Shown here: piece by piece, positions 38,101 through 48,422 of the stretch
Layout: each line of letters begins with the position of its first letter
Numbering within the stretch: the stretch's first letter is position 1
Origin: JACMMS01 sp043758775
GTDB lineage: Bacteria; Pseudomonadota; Gammaproteobacteria; Burkholderiales; Methylophilaceae
Assembly (NCBI GenBank): GCA_043758775.1
Contig: JAYVMU010000026.1
Location: forward strand, 1 to 64,000
DNA length: 64,000 bases
Reading direction: 5' to 3'
Notes under the pieces: model-generated
Told to the model about the DNA's origin: nothing
Databases searched by the model: none
The model's input: the letters and a program-made list of their open reading frames with translations, nothing else
Translations under genes and position numbers: made by a program

Positions 38101-38493
38101 CTTGTTTCAACACCAGAGGTGCCTGATAGCGATAAATTATCATGGCTCATCCTTGGCCAGCCACTAGAAAAAGCGGGACAGAGCGGATTGGCAGTATTAT
38201 CGCTAGCTGCTAGTAGCATACTAGGTAATGGTAACTCTGTGCCGCTACAAACAAGGTTAGCGCGTTCGGCAGGCTTCGATTCGCTGAGCGTTAATGGCTC
38301 AGATGCCAGTAGCTACAGTGTTAGTGTAGGTAAGCGCTTAAGCCCAAATTTATATCTAGGCTATGAAAAAAGCTTATTCGGTTTACTCAATATTGCAAAA
38401 TTGACGTACGACATCACCAAACGAGTTTCTGTAGTTACACGTGCGGGGTCAGATAGCGCGGTAGACCTACTGTATACTTTTAGTTTTAATTAG
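35104..38493 (+). CDS. tamB: translocation and assembly module protein TamB
   Basis: TamB is an inner-membrane-anchored, periplasm-spanning protein that partners TamA. An N-terminal hydrophobic anchor (residues about 8-25) is followed by a long region of beta-rich repeats, and the C-terminal TamB/DUF490 domain is visible with YGQILNIETGTINFSGPIEN and LSWLILGQPLEKAG. At 1129 residues it is slightly shorter than the E. coli protein. It is translationally coupled to tamA. Confidence 0.93.
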   Translation: MLRNILKHFSALVLSVSLIWTPQLTLATTISLQSGLSHLDMDLGAAHLRIEQIDSSIRLATDLTGVLKVAHVKAKRIIVTMKEHAKQATDSANLLPSKINLPLPIIVQDALVDEIIIKSGTSTTTLKHVALSLEANNKNLKIALSNVTILAEQKSRGLVEKYDAKLQLNMVNQKPFNLDGFIEVVQAPKAEEKNSTKTVAKDSIRVDLSGSLQHLHFANQTVLIKQDNQISIRPEAGNTNAFAHITTEGEISLEGNYPVSIHTTVQNLNPEMMNNALAGNINLNVDVTGQLSPVATFKVSTQSNDSTLSGLPLKLDSTFSIENSQLKTLNLTASLAKNQLQASGELGAANSILSWQAHLNDLSNFGAEFAGSVNANGKITGAADALSLQYQLAAEKLRFPDLIKIEKIDANGTLSTASNGVMQSDIKVVSINKNDSMPINAVLTLQGTQQKHSLALNVKNTNPADKSLGLEAFISGGFDYIAKGAEPKTSHWQGQIEKIGSSHNQSIQLAHAAPMQWSDENGFVLQNFALNIDQGKLLIDSLQLNKLQANSVSTTRFTTKGRIDHLALANLPDNLLTLPDNMAQNLVVSGDWNINMAEKIDADIKLWRESGDISLIKLDDKTLNLGLETMRANVSIQQNAIKADAHILGVNFGALNAEASTILSSNLQGSNTPTFGLASSAPLKLNVVGQLNTLTWVPFPEAIQDAQSDGQLQLTMSADGTIDEPNLKGSITGSNLAFQLPSQGVQLKNGALKAEFTDKTLNINQLVFTGGAGTMQAIGKAELKQGKPFFNLDWQADKFTALSRTDRFLVLTGSANTQLNNNLLTINGDFKVLNGLFELPKNTAPTLGDDVIIVSGNQSQAESAKKKVNENALKINIAALHIDFGASPTTNSLDNAGTNIAAVFDPSKQFIIRGNGLEGVVSGAVNLSGKPDKTINAKGSLEVGGTYLAYGQILNIETGTINFSGPIENAGLNILATRNTSPVKAGVQITGSVRTPTVKLVSTPEVPDSDKLSWLILGQPLEKAGQSGLAVLSLAASSILGNGNSVPLQTRLARSAGFDSLSVNGSDASSYSVSVGKRLSPNLYLGYEKSLFGLLNIAKLTYDITKRVSVVTRAGSDSAVDLLYTFSFN

Positions 38494-38522
38494 ACATACT
38501 AGAACTACGGAGATAATAAGCA

Positions 38523-40685
<2,163 letters not shown>

Positions 40686-40686
<1 letters not shown>

Positions 40687-41063
40687 TGAAAACTTTAGAT
40701 TTAGTCAAAACACTCAGAATAGGTGCTAGCATCAGTCTAATTGCCTTGATTTTGTTGTGCCTCGCTTGGGAAGGTTGGCTTGCACCACTGAAACCAACAG
40801 GTTCACAACTCATATTAAAAGCAGCACCACTTCTGTTACCTTTATTCGGTATTCTCAAGGGGCGTCGCTATACTTATCAATGGGCCAGCATGTTTATACT
40901 GTTTTATTTTACTGAAGGCTGCGTGCGTGCGTGGTCAGATAGTGGAATTTCAGCTAAATTAGCCGGTGCTGAAATACTATTAAGCGTGATTTTTTTCACT
41001 TGTGCCATTTTTTATGCAAGACTTACTCGAAGCAGTAACAAATCTCCAAATCTACCAGCCTAA
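40686..41063 (+). CDS. DUF2069 family membrane protein
   Basis: A 125-residue protein with four hydrophobic segments, including SLIALILLCLAWEGWL and APLLLPLFGIL, and an FYFTEGCVRAWSD stretch typical of DUF2069. The family function is unknown. It starts at the last base of the HugZ-type gene. It is often found beside wrbA in Betaproteobacteria. Confidence 0.82.
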
Positions 41064-41093
41064 TTTTTTAATTTAAGCCTTATAATTTAACTC

Positions 41094-41870
41094 ATGACTA
41101 GACCTCTAAAAATTCTACTTTCTAATGATGATGGCTACTTTGCTCCTGGCCTCAATATTTTGGCACAACATATCGCCAAAATTGCCGAGATTACTGTGGT
41201 CGCGCCCGAACGCAACCGTAGTGGCGCCAGCAATTCCCTCACACTAGACCGTCCACTCAGTGTACGCAAAGCGGCGAATGGGTTTTTATACGTCAATGGT
41301 ACACCAACCGATTGTGTGCATTTAGCCCTCACCGGCTTAATGGACTCCCCGCCAGATATGGTCATTAGCGGCATTAACGATGGCGCTAATATGGGCGACG
41401 ATACTATTTACAGCGGCACCGTTGCCGCAGCAATGGAAGGCTATTTGCTTGGTATTCCTTCATTTGCGTTTTCTATGTCGAAATATAATGCAATTCATTT
41501 TGAAACTGCAGCACGGATAGCCGTTGAGCTAGTACAACATTACCAAAAAACCAGTTATGCAACCCCTATGCTGCTTAATATCAATGTGCCCGATGTGCCC
41601 TACGAAGCTCTAAAAGGCCGTGAAGTAACGCGCTTGGGTAAACGCCATAAGGCCGAGCCTGTTATTACATCTAAAACGCCACGTGGAGAAACTGTATACT
41701 GGGTAGGTGCTGCAGGTCAGCCAAACGATGGCGGTGTGGGTACGGATTTTTATGCGATAGCCAATAATTTGGTGTCAATTTCACCGATACAGGTTGATTT
41801 AACCAAACATCAACAATTAGCTGATATGAGTCAATGGCTAGGCAAAGATCAATGGCTGGGTAAAAACTAG
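41094..41870 (+). CDS. surE: 5'-nucleotidase SurE
   Basis: SurE dephosphorylates nucleoside 5'- and 3'-monophosphates with a divalent metal. The metal-binding [12 protein letters not shown] (residues about 8-19) and [15 protein letters not shown] are intact, as is [19 protein letters not shown]. At 258 residues it is normal, with a slight repeat, [12 protein letters not shown], at the C-terminus. The pcm gene begins 1 base after its stop; surE-pcm-nlpD is a conserved block. Confidence 0.97.
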   Translation: MTRPLKILLSNDDGYFAPGLNILAQHIAKIAEITVVAPERNRSGASNSLTLDRPLSVRKAANGFLYVNGTPTDCVHLALTGLMDSPPDMVISGINDGANMGDDTIYSGTVAAAMEGYLLGIPSFAFSMSKYNAIHFETAARIAVELVQHYQKTSYATPMLLNINVPDVPYEALKGREVTRLGKRHKAEPVITSKTPRGETVYWVGAAGQPNDGGVGTDFYAIANNLVSISPIQVDLTKHQQLADMSQWLGKDQWLGKN

Positions 41871-41871
41871 C

Positions 41872-42543
41872 ATGGCATTGCTGAATAAATTATCTGCAAA
41901 AATCGGCATTGGTATGACATCGCAGCGTACGCGCGACCGCATGCTAGTACGATTGCGTGAGCAAGGCATTAAAGATGAAATTGTTCTACATGCCATCAAT
42001 AGCATTCCGCGTCACATATTTGTGGATGAGGCGCTAAGTATTCGTGCTTACGAAGATGTATCGCTGCCAATCGGCTATGGGCAAACCATTTCTCAGCCGT
42101 ACATCGTGGCGCGTATGACTGAGGTTCTTCGCAACGGTAACAATCTGAGCAAAGTGCTGGAAATTGGTACCGGTTGCGGTTATCAAACCGCGGTATTATC
42201 CAAAATAGCGACTGAAGTGTATTCTGTCGAACGCATTCGCCCATTAGTGATGAAAGCGCTGGATCATTTACGCTCTCTCAAGTGCACCAATGTAAAACTA
42301 GATCACGCAGATGGCACAATGGGTTTGCCAAAACTGGCGCCATTTGATGGCATTATTGTCACGGCCGCAGCCAGTCATATACCACAGGATTTACTTGAAC
42401 AGCTCGCAATTGGCGGGCGCCTAGTGATTCCTGTCGGCACAGACGAACAAGTACTCAATCTAATTGAACGCACCTCCACTGGGTATCGTCAAACAGCGTT
42501 AGAGGCGGTGAAATTTGTGCCATTACTTGGTGGTACTAGTTAA
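41872..42543 (+). CDS. pcm: protein-L-isoaspartate O-methyltransferase
   Basis: Pcm repairs age-damaged proteins by methylating isoaspartyl residues. The SAM-binding motif VLEIGTGCGYQTAVLS and the substrate region SQPYIVARMTEVL are intact in 223 residues. It sits between surE and nlpD as in most proteobacteria. Confidence 0.96.
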   Translation: MALLNKLSAKIGIGMTSQRTRDRMLVRLREQGIKDEIVLHAINSIPRHIFVDEALSIRAYEDVSLPIGYGQTISQPYIVARMTEVLRNGNNLSKVLEIGTGCGYQTAVLSKIATEVYSVERIRPLVMKALDHLRSLKCTNVKLDHADGTMGLPKLAPFDGIIVTAAASHIPQDLLEQLAIGGRLVIPVGTDEQVLNLIERTSTGYRQTALEAVKFVPLLGGTS

Positions 42544-42548
42544 GGATA

Positions 42549-43562
42549 ATGTTTTTTATGGTTCGTTTTCGTTTTGTTATCACTCTTTTTGTATTACTGG
42601 GCATCACTGCCTGTACTAGCAACCCACCAGCTCCCGTTATTGAACGTAACACCAAACCGACCACAAGTACAAAACCAGCCAAAACCAAACCAACTACAGC
42701 CAATAAAGACTGGCGACCAGACAGCTATACCGTTAAAAAAGGCGACACGCTCTACAGCATAGGTTTGGAATTTGGTTACGATTATAAAGAAATTGCAGCA
42801 TCCAATAATATCCAGGCGCCATATGGTATTAAAGTAGGGCAGCAGCTTAAATTTGCAGCGCTCAAAGATAAAGCTGATGGCGTTAAGTCTGAGGATATTA
42901 AATCTGGAGATGCTATTAAATCAGATAATGGCGTTGTAATCACGCCGATGAAAATAGACCCCGTGAACAGCGTCACTGTAACTGATGCACCTAAATCACC
43001 AATAATGATTACTGAACCTAAGACTAAACGTGAACCTTATAGCTTAGAGGCCTTGAATAGACCTGTAGCTGTGGCAACCATACCCAAACCTGCAGATATT
43101 AATAAGCCAAATACAGAAGCTAAAGCAAATACTGACACTAAGCCAGAAGTAAAACCAGAGGCAAAAACTGATACCAAAGCTGAAGTAGTCAGTGACGAAG
43201 AACCCGTGTGGACATGGCCGACCAAAGGTAAAGTAATTGGCAATTTTAATGAAAACAATAATAAAGGCATTGACATTGCGGGCACTGAAGGCCAAACAAT
43301 TAGCGCCGCTGCCGCAGGTAAAGTGATTTATAGCGGATCAGACTTACGTGGCTACGGTAAATTGGTCATCATTAAACACAATAAAACTTTTTTATCGGTA
43401 TACGCACACAATAGTAAAATCGTCGTAAAAGAAGGCCAGCAAATTACTCGTGGGCAAAAAATTGCAGAAATGGGTAGTACCGATAGTGATAAAGTGGCTT
43501 TGCACTTTGAGATTCGTCAACAAGGGAAATCGGTAGATCCAGCTAAGTTTTTAACTCAGTAA
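42549..43562 (+). CDS. nlpD: NlpD-like lipoprotein, LysM plus degenerate LytM domain
   Basis: The lipobox GITAC places acylated Cys near residue 21, so this is an outer-membrane lipoprotein. A LysM domain (SYTVKKGDTLYSIG, near residues 59-100) binds peptidoglycan. A Pro/Lys/Glu/Thr-rich linker follows, then a LytM (M23) domain at residues 230-337. The catalytic H-x3-D is missing (GIDIAGTEG); NlpD-type proteins are activators of the amidase AmiC rather than peptidases. In related genomes rpoS follows nlpD; it does not here. Confidence 0.93.
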   Translation: MFFMVRFRFVITLFVLLGITACTSNPPAPVIERNTKPTTSTKPAKTKPTTANKDWRPDSYTVKKGDTLYSIGLEFGYDYKEIAASNNIQAPYGIKVGQQLKFAALKDKADGVKSEDIKSGDAIKSDNGVVITPMKIDPVNSVTVTDAPKSPIMITEPKTKREPYSLEALNRPVAVATIPKPADINKPNTEAKANTDTKPEVKPEAKTDTKAEVVSDEEPVWTWPTKGKVIGNFNENNNKGIDIAGTEGQTISAAAAGKVIYSGSDLRGYGKLVIIKHNKTFLSVYAHNSKIVVKEGQQITRGQKIAEMGSTDSDKVALHFEIRQQGKSVDPAKFLTQ

Positions 43563-43602
43563 ACACTTCTTAATTCATAACCAGACGGTCAAAGAGGTCA
43601 AC

Positions 43603-44016
43603 ATGACAAAAAATGCAGAACCAAATAAGTATAGTAAAAATGCCAATATTAAAGCAGACACGCCATTTAAAAACATCATGGCATTTATTGGCGTACTGCT
43701 TATGTTATGTGGCTTGGTAGGTTTGGCAGTTGAGCTTTTTAGCCATGCCGACACGTTAAACAACGCTTGGTTTATCGCACAATATGAACAAACATTGGCT
43801 AACCCGATGCGCTTGATTTACTTACCGCTGATATTTTTAGCTTACTATATTATAAGTAAGATGTTTGCCGTACCTCAAGGTGGCACTAAGCCATCTGGTA
43901 AAGGTAATCTACTGATGTATATCATGATGGCAATCGGTGCCTATTATTTAATCCGACTTGGCTTGACAGGCATGGTAGGCGCGGTTGATGTGACAAAACT
44001 ACTCGATAAAATCTAG
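43603..44016 (+). CDS. hypothetical membrane protein (137 aa)
   Basis: A lysine-rich N-terminus of about 22 residues precedes three hydrophobic segments near residues 26-46, 68-84 and 104-123. No family is recognised. It follows nlpD by 40 bases and ends at a strong terminator, so it may share the surE-pcm-nlpD transcript. It stands where rpoS would usually be. Confidence 0.6.
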   Translation: MTKNAEPNKYSKNANIKADTPFKNIMAFIGVLLMLCGLVGLAVELFSHADTLNNAWFIAQYEQTLANPMRLIYLPLIFLAYYIISKMFAVPQGGTKPSGKGNLLMYIMMAIGAYYLIRLGLTGMVGAVDVTKLLDKI

Positions 44017-44075
44017 CTTATTTAACTGAATAAGCTAGTTAAATAAAAAAGCCGCTAATTTAGCGGCTTTTTTAT
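44013..44075. terminator. two hairpins ending nlpD unit and thioredoxin gene (bidirectional)
   Basis: The first hairpin pairs CTAGCTTATT (44013-44022) with AATAAGCTAG (44029-44038). The second pairs GCCGCTAA with TTAGCGGC (44051-44067), flanked by A and T runs on both sides, so it can terminate both the rightward gene and the converging thioredoxin gene. Confidence 0.85.
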
Positions 44076-44088
44076 TTTGCAACTGAAA

Positions 44089-44466
44089 TTAAGCTTTTTT
44101 AGCTGCTTTATCTTGCTCTGCATAATACTCACGCACTTGCGACATATTAAAATCGCGCGCCCATGCAATCAAAACATCTAGAGCTGGCGCACCAATTTCA
44201 CCTTGTTGCGCATGAATGCCTGCTTGTTCACGAATAATCAAAATACCAGGAATTTTGGTCACTTCAAAATATTCAGCAATCTCAGGATCAGCCTCTGTAT
44301 CTACCATACCGAAGGTAATATCTGGATTCTTGGCAGCGGCAGCCTCAAATACTGGGGTGAACGTCACGCAAGGCTCGCACCATGGCGCCCAAAAATCGAT
44401 GATAACGAAAGAGTTTTTTTCGATAGTATCTTTAAAATTAGCTTTAGTAAGTTGCACAACCGCCAT
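44089..44466 (-). CDS. thioredoxin-family protein (WCEPC active site)
   Basis: This 125-residue thioredoxin-fold protein has active site FWAPWCEPCVTF, with Glu in the position where classic thioredoxin has Gly, and the cis-Pro in TKIPGILI. It has a C-terminal extension of about 20 residues (QVREYYAEQDKAAKKA). It would reduce disulfides in the cytoplasm, as no signal peptide is seen. The Glu may raise the redox potential. It stands alone between a terminator and a nitroreductase. Confidence 0.9.
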   Translation of the reverse strand: MAVVQLTKANFKDTIEKNSFVIIDFWAPWCEPCVTFTPVFEAAAAKNPDITFGMVDTEADPEIAEYFEVTKIPGILIIREQAGIHAQQGEIGAPALDVLIAWARDFNMSQVREYYAEQDKAAKKA

Positions 44467-44540
44467 GATGCATTTCCCGTGTTTTATCTAAAATAAGCAT
44501 TCTATCAGACTTTATTCTGACGGATTTATTGCGGTGTCAT

Positions 44541-45140
44541 TTAAACCACGGCTTTTCCCCAAGTGTCGGTGAAAAAAAGTTCACCCAGCGGGCGTCTTGT
44601 TCTCGCCGCAGTTTCACGTGCTAGCGCATCGCCTTCTACCGTGTTGATATCCGCAGCATAGCCTACAGCGATCATCGCCATTAAGGTATATTGTTCTGGA
44701 ATCGCAAATGCTGCCCTGACTTTATCACTGACGAAACCACCCATTTGATGCGCCATCAAGCCCATACTGCTGGCTTGTAAACATAGATTTTCTGACGCCG
44801 CGCCTGTGTCATACTGCGCCCAGCGATTAGCCTGCTGATTGTGATTAAACTGAGTGTCCGCACACGCCAGCAACAGCAATGGTGCATTTTTCACCCAAGA
44901 TTGATTACCTGGCACAAGGCAATCGAAAGCTTGTTGCCAAGCGGCTACATCGGTATGTTTATTCCACACGATATAACGCCAAGGCTCATCACCAAAGCAT
45001 GATGGCGCCCAACGCGCAGCTTCGAGCAAGGCAATAGTCTTCTCATAACTCACTGTTTTGGAAGCATAATAAGCGCGCCCACTCCAGCGATTTGCTAAGG
45101 TTTCGTTAATAGGCACTTGCGAGATTGCTGGTTTTTGCAT
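44541..45140 (-). CDS. nitroreductase family protein
   Basis: This 199-residue FMN flavoprotein would reduce nitro compounds or quinones with NAD(P)H. Visible features are NRWSGRAYYASK for the phosphate-binding loop and EAARWAPSCFGDEPWRY, where relatives have SPS, plus ASSMGLMAHQMGG. It starts 33 bases after the Old Yellow Enzyme gene ends and may belong to the same stress operon. Confidence 0.88.
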   Translation of the reverse strand: MQKPAISQVPINETLANRWSGRAYYASKTVSYEKTIALLEAARWAPSCFGDEPWRYIVWNKHTDVAAWQQAFDCLVPGNQSWVKNAPLLLLACADTQFNHNQQANRWAQYDTGAASENLCLQASSMGLMAHQMGGFVSDKVRAAFAIPEQYTLMAMIAVGYAADINTVEGDALARETAARTRRPLGELFFTDTWGKAVV

Positions 45141-45173
45141 GCTAAATCCTTGGAAATATTACTGCGATGTTAA

Positions 45174-46247
45174 TTATAGTGATGGGTAATCTGTATAGCC
45201 TTTTTCTGATCCGCCATAGAACAATTGTGCATCAGCCTCATTGAGCGGCGCACCTGTTTTATAACGTTCGACTAAGTCCGGGTTAGCAATAAACGGTACA
45301 CCAAAAGCAATGGCATCGGCGCTGCCGTTACTAATGGCGGCATTGCCACGCGCTTTGTCATAAGCCAAGTTTGCAATATAGCCTCCATTAAAGTTCTGGC
45401 GTATTTGCGCAAAATTGATAGCCTCAAAATCGCCACCGCCATGAATACCACCTTCTACTACATGCAAATAAGCCAGATTGTATGCACTCAAGGCTTTGGC
45501 AACACAATTAAACAAGGCTTGCGGATTGCTGTCTTGCATATCGTTAAACGGGTTAACGGGTGAAATACGCACACCTACTTTATCTGCACCAGCAACAGCC
45601 ACAACAGCAGCAGTCACTTCCAGCAATAAACGTGTGCGATTCTCAAAACTGCCCCCATAGTTATCGGTGCGTGTGTTGCTGCCATCGCGTAAGAACTGAT
45701 CTAACAAATAGCCATTAGCTGCATGAATTTCCACTCCATCAAAACCAGCATCTAGCGCACACTGTGTGGCATGAACGTAATCATGCACAATTGCTGGCAA
45801 CTCTGCCGCATCCAACGCACGTGGTGTGACAAAATCCTCTAACCCATTATAGGTAAAAGCTTTACCCGCTGGCTTAACCGCTGATGGCGCAACAGGCAAG
45901 GCATTATCGGGCAATAAGCTCGGGTGTGAGATACGCCCCACATGCCACAGTTGTAATACTATTTTGCCGCCTTTTGTATGCACAGCCTTGGTAACCTCTT
46001 TCCAGCCAGCTACTTGTGCCGCAGTATAGATACCGGGCAATGCTGGGTAACCATGTGCCATCGCTGAGATTGGCGTTGCCTCAGTGATAATCAGACCTGC
46101 TGTAGCACGTTGCTCATAGTAGGTGGCATTAATCACTTGTGGAACACCACCTTCACCGGCACGATTGCGTGTAAGTGGCGCCATTACTATTCGGTTATTA
46201 AGTGCAATACTACCCAATTTAACTGGGCTAAATAAATCTACTGTCAT
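45174..46247 (-). CDS. Old Yellow Enzyme family alkene reductase (NemA-like)
   Basis: The protein reduces activated C=C bonds or nitro groups using FMN and NADPH. SPVKLGSIALNNRIVMAPLTRNRA at the N-terminus and HAANGYLLDQFL later match the family. The substrate-binding pair appears as LQLWHVGRISHP. I chose ATG 46247, with GGAG 10 bases upstream, over the open frame from 46340, which overlaps the YceI gene. It is the last or next to last gene of the LysR-linked operon. Confidence 0.92.
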   Translation of the reverse strand: MTVDLFSPVKLGSIALNNRIVMAPLTRNRAGEGGVPQVINATYYEQRATAGLIITEATPISAMAHGYPALPGIYTAAQVAGWKEVTKAVHTKGGKIVLQLWHVGRISHPSLLPDNALPVAPSAVKPAGKAFTYNGLEDFVTPRALDAAELPAIVHDYVHATQCALDAGFDGVEIHAANGYLLDQFLRDGSNTRTDNYGGSFENRTRLLLEVTAAVVAVAGADKVGVRISPVNPFNDMQDSNPQALFNCVAKALSAYNLAYLHVVEGGIHGGGDFEAINFAQIRQNFNGGYIANLAYDKARGNAAISNGSADAIAFGVPFIANPDLVERYKTGAPLNEADAQLFYGGSEKGYTDYPSL

Positions 46248-46299
46248 GTATTTTCTCCAACTGATTACGGAATTATTAATTTGAATTAATTGTGCTAGC

Positions 46300-46908
46300 T
46301 TACTTAACAACGGTTGGGGCAGGTAATTTAACACCTTCAATTAACAGTGTGATTTCAATATCATCACCCACTGGTGCATTGGGTTTAAGTGGCCAAGCAA
46401 AACCAAAATCAGAGGCTTTTAAACTTGTATGCGCTTCTAAGCCCATACGATTACCACCCCAAGGATCTTGACCAAAACCCAATACTTTAAACGGGAAAGT
46501 CATTTGCTTAGCTACGCCATGTAGCGTCAATGTGCCAGTTACAACGCCTTCAGTAGTGTTTTTAGCAACAATTTTGCTACTGACAAATGTCATCTCGCTA
46601 AATTTAGCCGCATCTAAATATTCATCTTTTTGAATATGCTCATCACGTTTTTGGTTGCTGCTATTTACGCTTAACACATTGATTTTTGCTTCAATGCTAG
46701 ATTTAGATAAGTCGCCGCGATCAATCAAAATATTGCCAGTAACGTCACTAAAAGTACCTGAAGTTTTAGAAACCACATGACGAATGCTCCAGTTGGCAAA
46801 GCTGTGACTATTATCAATACGATAAGCTTCAGTATCTGCTAGAGCTAGCTGGCTCATTAAAAAACTACTGGAAATTGCTAGCGTTATAAGTGCGATGTTC
46901 TTTTTCAT
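46300..46908 (-). CDS. YceI family periplasmic protein
   Basis: A signal peptide, MKKNIALITLAISSSFLM, then ALADTEAYRIDNSHSFANW marks export. The body has the YceI lipocalin-like pattern with SHSFANWSIRHV and LTLHGVAKQMTFPF. YceI proteins bind isoprenoid lipids in the periplasm; binding of a quinone tail would suit an operon of quinone-reducing enzymes. The 202-residue length is normal. Confidence 0.92.
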   Translation of the reverse strand: MKKNIALITLAISSSFLMSQLALADTEAYRIDNSHSFANWSIRHVVSKTSGTFSDVTGNILIDRGDLSKSSIEAKINVLSVNSSNQKRDEHIQKDEYLDAAKFSEMTFVSSKIVAKNTTEGVVTGTLTLHGVAKQMTFPFKVLGFGQDPWGGNRMGLEAHTSLKASDFGFAWPLKPNAPVGDDIEITLLIEGVKLPAPTVVK

Positions 46909-46938
46909 ATAAACTCCTCAAATTAAGCTTTAATGTGA

Positions 46939-47505
46939 TTATTTATTCAAACGTTGAGTGATTTTTGCCACACGCTCACCCAAATGCTCCGCTGTCAATA
47001 AATCACTTGCTATCGGACCATCTTCCGGACCTTGATCCACATTAGCCTGTGCCATGGCCCCTAAAAAACTACCAAGTCGGTTTAAATCATTGACGCTACC
47101 TTTGCTATTGTTATTGCCTGGGAGCAAGCCCAGTCCAGTCCAAATCATGCCATGTTGTGCGGCAAATATTGCCAGTTGCGTTAATGTGTTTAATTTGTCG
47201 CCACTCTGACTGCCTGAAGTTGTAAACCCAGCCGCCACCTTATCTTGCCAATCCAGCGTAAACCAAGCTTTTGAGCTAGCTTCCATGAATGCCTTAAACT
47301 GGGCAGAGGCAGAGCCCATATAGGTCGGGCTGCCGAAAATAATGGCATCACTGGCTTTTAAAAGCTCCCATTGATTTTGCGCTTCCTCTGCGGTCAGCAA
47401 CGTCACTTGTGCACCCGCTACTTTTTCCACGCCACGTGCAACAGCTTTAGCTTGCATCTCGGTGTGACCATAACCACTGTGATAAACTACGGCTACTTTT
47501 GTCAT
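46939..47505 (-). CDS. flavodoxin-fold NAD(P)H:quinone reductase-like protein
   Basis: The 188-residue protein has an FMN loop, VVYHSGYGHTEMQAKAVA, and the motifs GSPTYMGSASAQFKAFME and TSGSQSGDK. It is a second WrbA-family member but differs from the gene at 39341. In the LysR-linked operon it would reduce quinones or electrophiles by two electrons. Confidence 0.88.
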   Translation of the reverse strand: MTKVAVVYHSGYGHTEMQAKAVARGVEKVAGAQVTLLTAEEAQNQWELLKASDAIIFGSPTYMGSASAQFKAFMEASSKAWFTLDWQDKVAAGFTTSGSQSGDKLNTLTQLAIFAAQHGMIWTGLGLLPGNNNSKGSVNDLNRLGSFLGAMAQANVDQGPEDGPIASDLLTAEHLGERVAKITQRLNK

Positions 47506-47541
47506 ACTACTACTCCTTCAATTAATTAAACTCTAAATAAA

Positions 47542-48270
47542 TCAAACACTAGGCAAATCAAATAGAACTAACTCTGATGCATCTAACGCCGCTATTGCAA
47601 TACCTGTTTGTGCGTCAACTTTAGCCGCATCACCAGCGACTAACACTTCACCATTCAAATTAATTCGACCATGCGCTACTTGAATGTACAAACTGCGGTT
47701 GGCTTGCATATCGTAGGGCAGATGTGTGCCTGATGTCAGTTTGCTTGCGTACACATTGACATCTTGATGAATCAACAATGAGCCTTCACGCGCGTCTTGC
47801 GAAGCAATTAGACACCAACGATTATGTTTTTCGGTATCAGAAAAATGTTTGTCCTCATAACCTGGTGCTAGATTATTTTTTGCTGGCAATAACCATATCT
47901 GCAATAAATGTGCGGCTTCAGCATTTGAAGGATTAAATTCACTGTGCTCTACACCCGTGCCGGCTGTCATACGCTGCACATCTCCTGCACCAATGACGGA
48001 GCCATTGCCCATGCTATCTTGATGGCGCAATTGACCGCTTAGCATATAGGTAATAATTTCCATATCCCGATGTGGATGTTTACCAAAACCCTGTCCTGCA
48101 TCTACAATATCCTCATTAATCACACGCAGCACAGAGTAACCCATGTGCGCTGGGTCATAATAACGTGCGAACGAAAATGAATGATAGCTATCCAACCAGC
48201 CGTGCTTAGCGTGACCGCGTTCTTGTGATTTCCTAATCGTTATATTGTTTAGCGTAATGTTAGAAGTCAT
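47542..48270 (-). CDS. pirin family protein
   Basis: This cupin-type protein has HPHRDMEIITY and GTGVEHSEFNPS, the expected metal-ligand His and Glu residues, and YDPAHMGYSVLRVINED. Some pirins are quercetinases or redox regulators. ATG 48270 begins MTSNITLNNITIRKS; a start six codons earlier (48288) is possible. It is the first gene of the leftward unit opposite the LysR gene. Confidence 0.9.
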   Translation of the reverse strand: MTSNITLNNITIRKSQERGHAKHGWLDSYHSFSFARYYDPAHMGYSVLRVINEDIVDAGQGFGKHPHRDMEIITYMLSGQLRHQDSMGNGSVIGAGDVQRMTAGTGVEHSEFNPSNAEAAHLLQIWLLPAKNNLAPGYEDKHFSDTEKHNRWCLIASQDAREGSLLIHQDVNVYASKLTSGTHLPYDMQANRSLYIQVAHGRINLNGEVLVAGDAAKVDAQTGIAIAALDASELVLFDLPSV

Positions 48271-48302
48271 GATAAAACTCACTTTCATCTATCTTTAAGT
48301 TG

Positions 48303-48341
48303 GGTTATTTAAATAACCTTAATTCAAACTAATTGAATTAA
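48303..48341. promoter_or_regulatory. LysR-type operator with second palindrome
   Basis: A perfect 16-base palindrome, GGTTATTTAAATAACC, spans 48303-48318. A second, TTAATTCAA-N5-TTGAATTAA, spans 48319-48341 and contains the T-N11-A pattern of LysR regulators. Both lie in the 152-base gap between the divergent pirin and LysR genes. The latter overlaps the probable -35 region of the LysR promoter. Confidence 0.65.
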
Positions 48342-48346
48342 AAATG

Positions 48347-48352
48347 TATAAT
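48347..48352 (+). promoter_or_regulatory. -10 element upstream of the LysR gene
   Basis: TATAAT stands just right of the LysR-type box, about 70 bases before the LysR start. Its -35 position falls inside the box, so self-repression by the regulator is likely. Confidence 0.45.
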
Positions 48353-48422
48353 AATCCTTACAGTTAATGAGTAATAGCAAATTATTTTGTATTAGTCGTT
48401 CAAAATATCTGATTAATACATT

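Noticed and set aside
43037..43295. Two hydrophobic antisense frames inside nlpD
   Set aside because: They are mirror images of the low-complexity Lys/Glu/Thr/Pro linker of NlpD and have no start signals.
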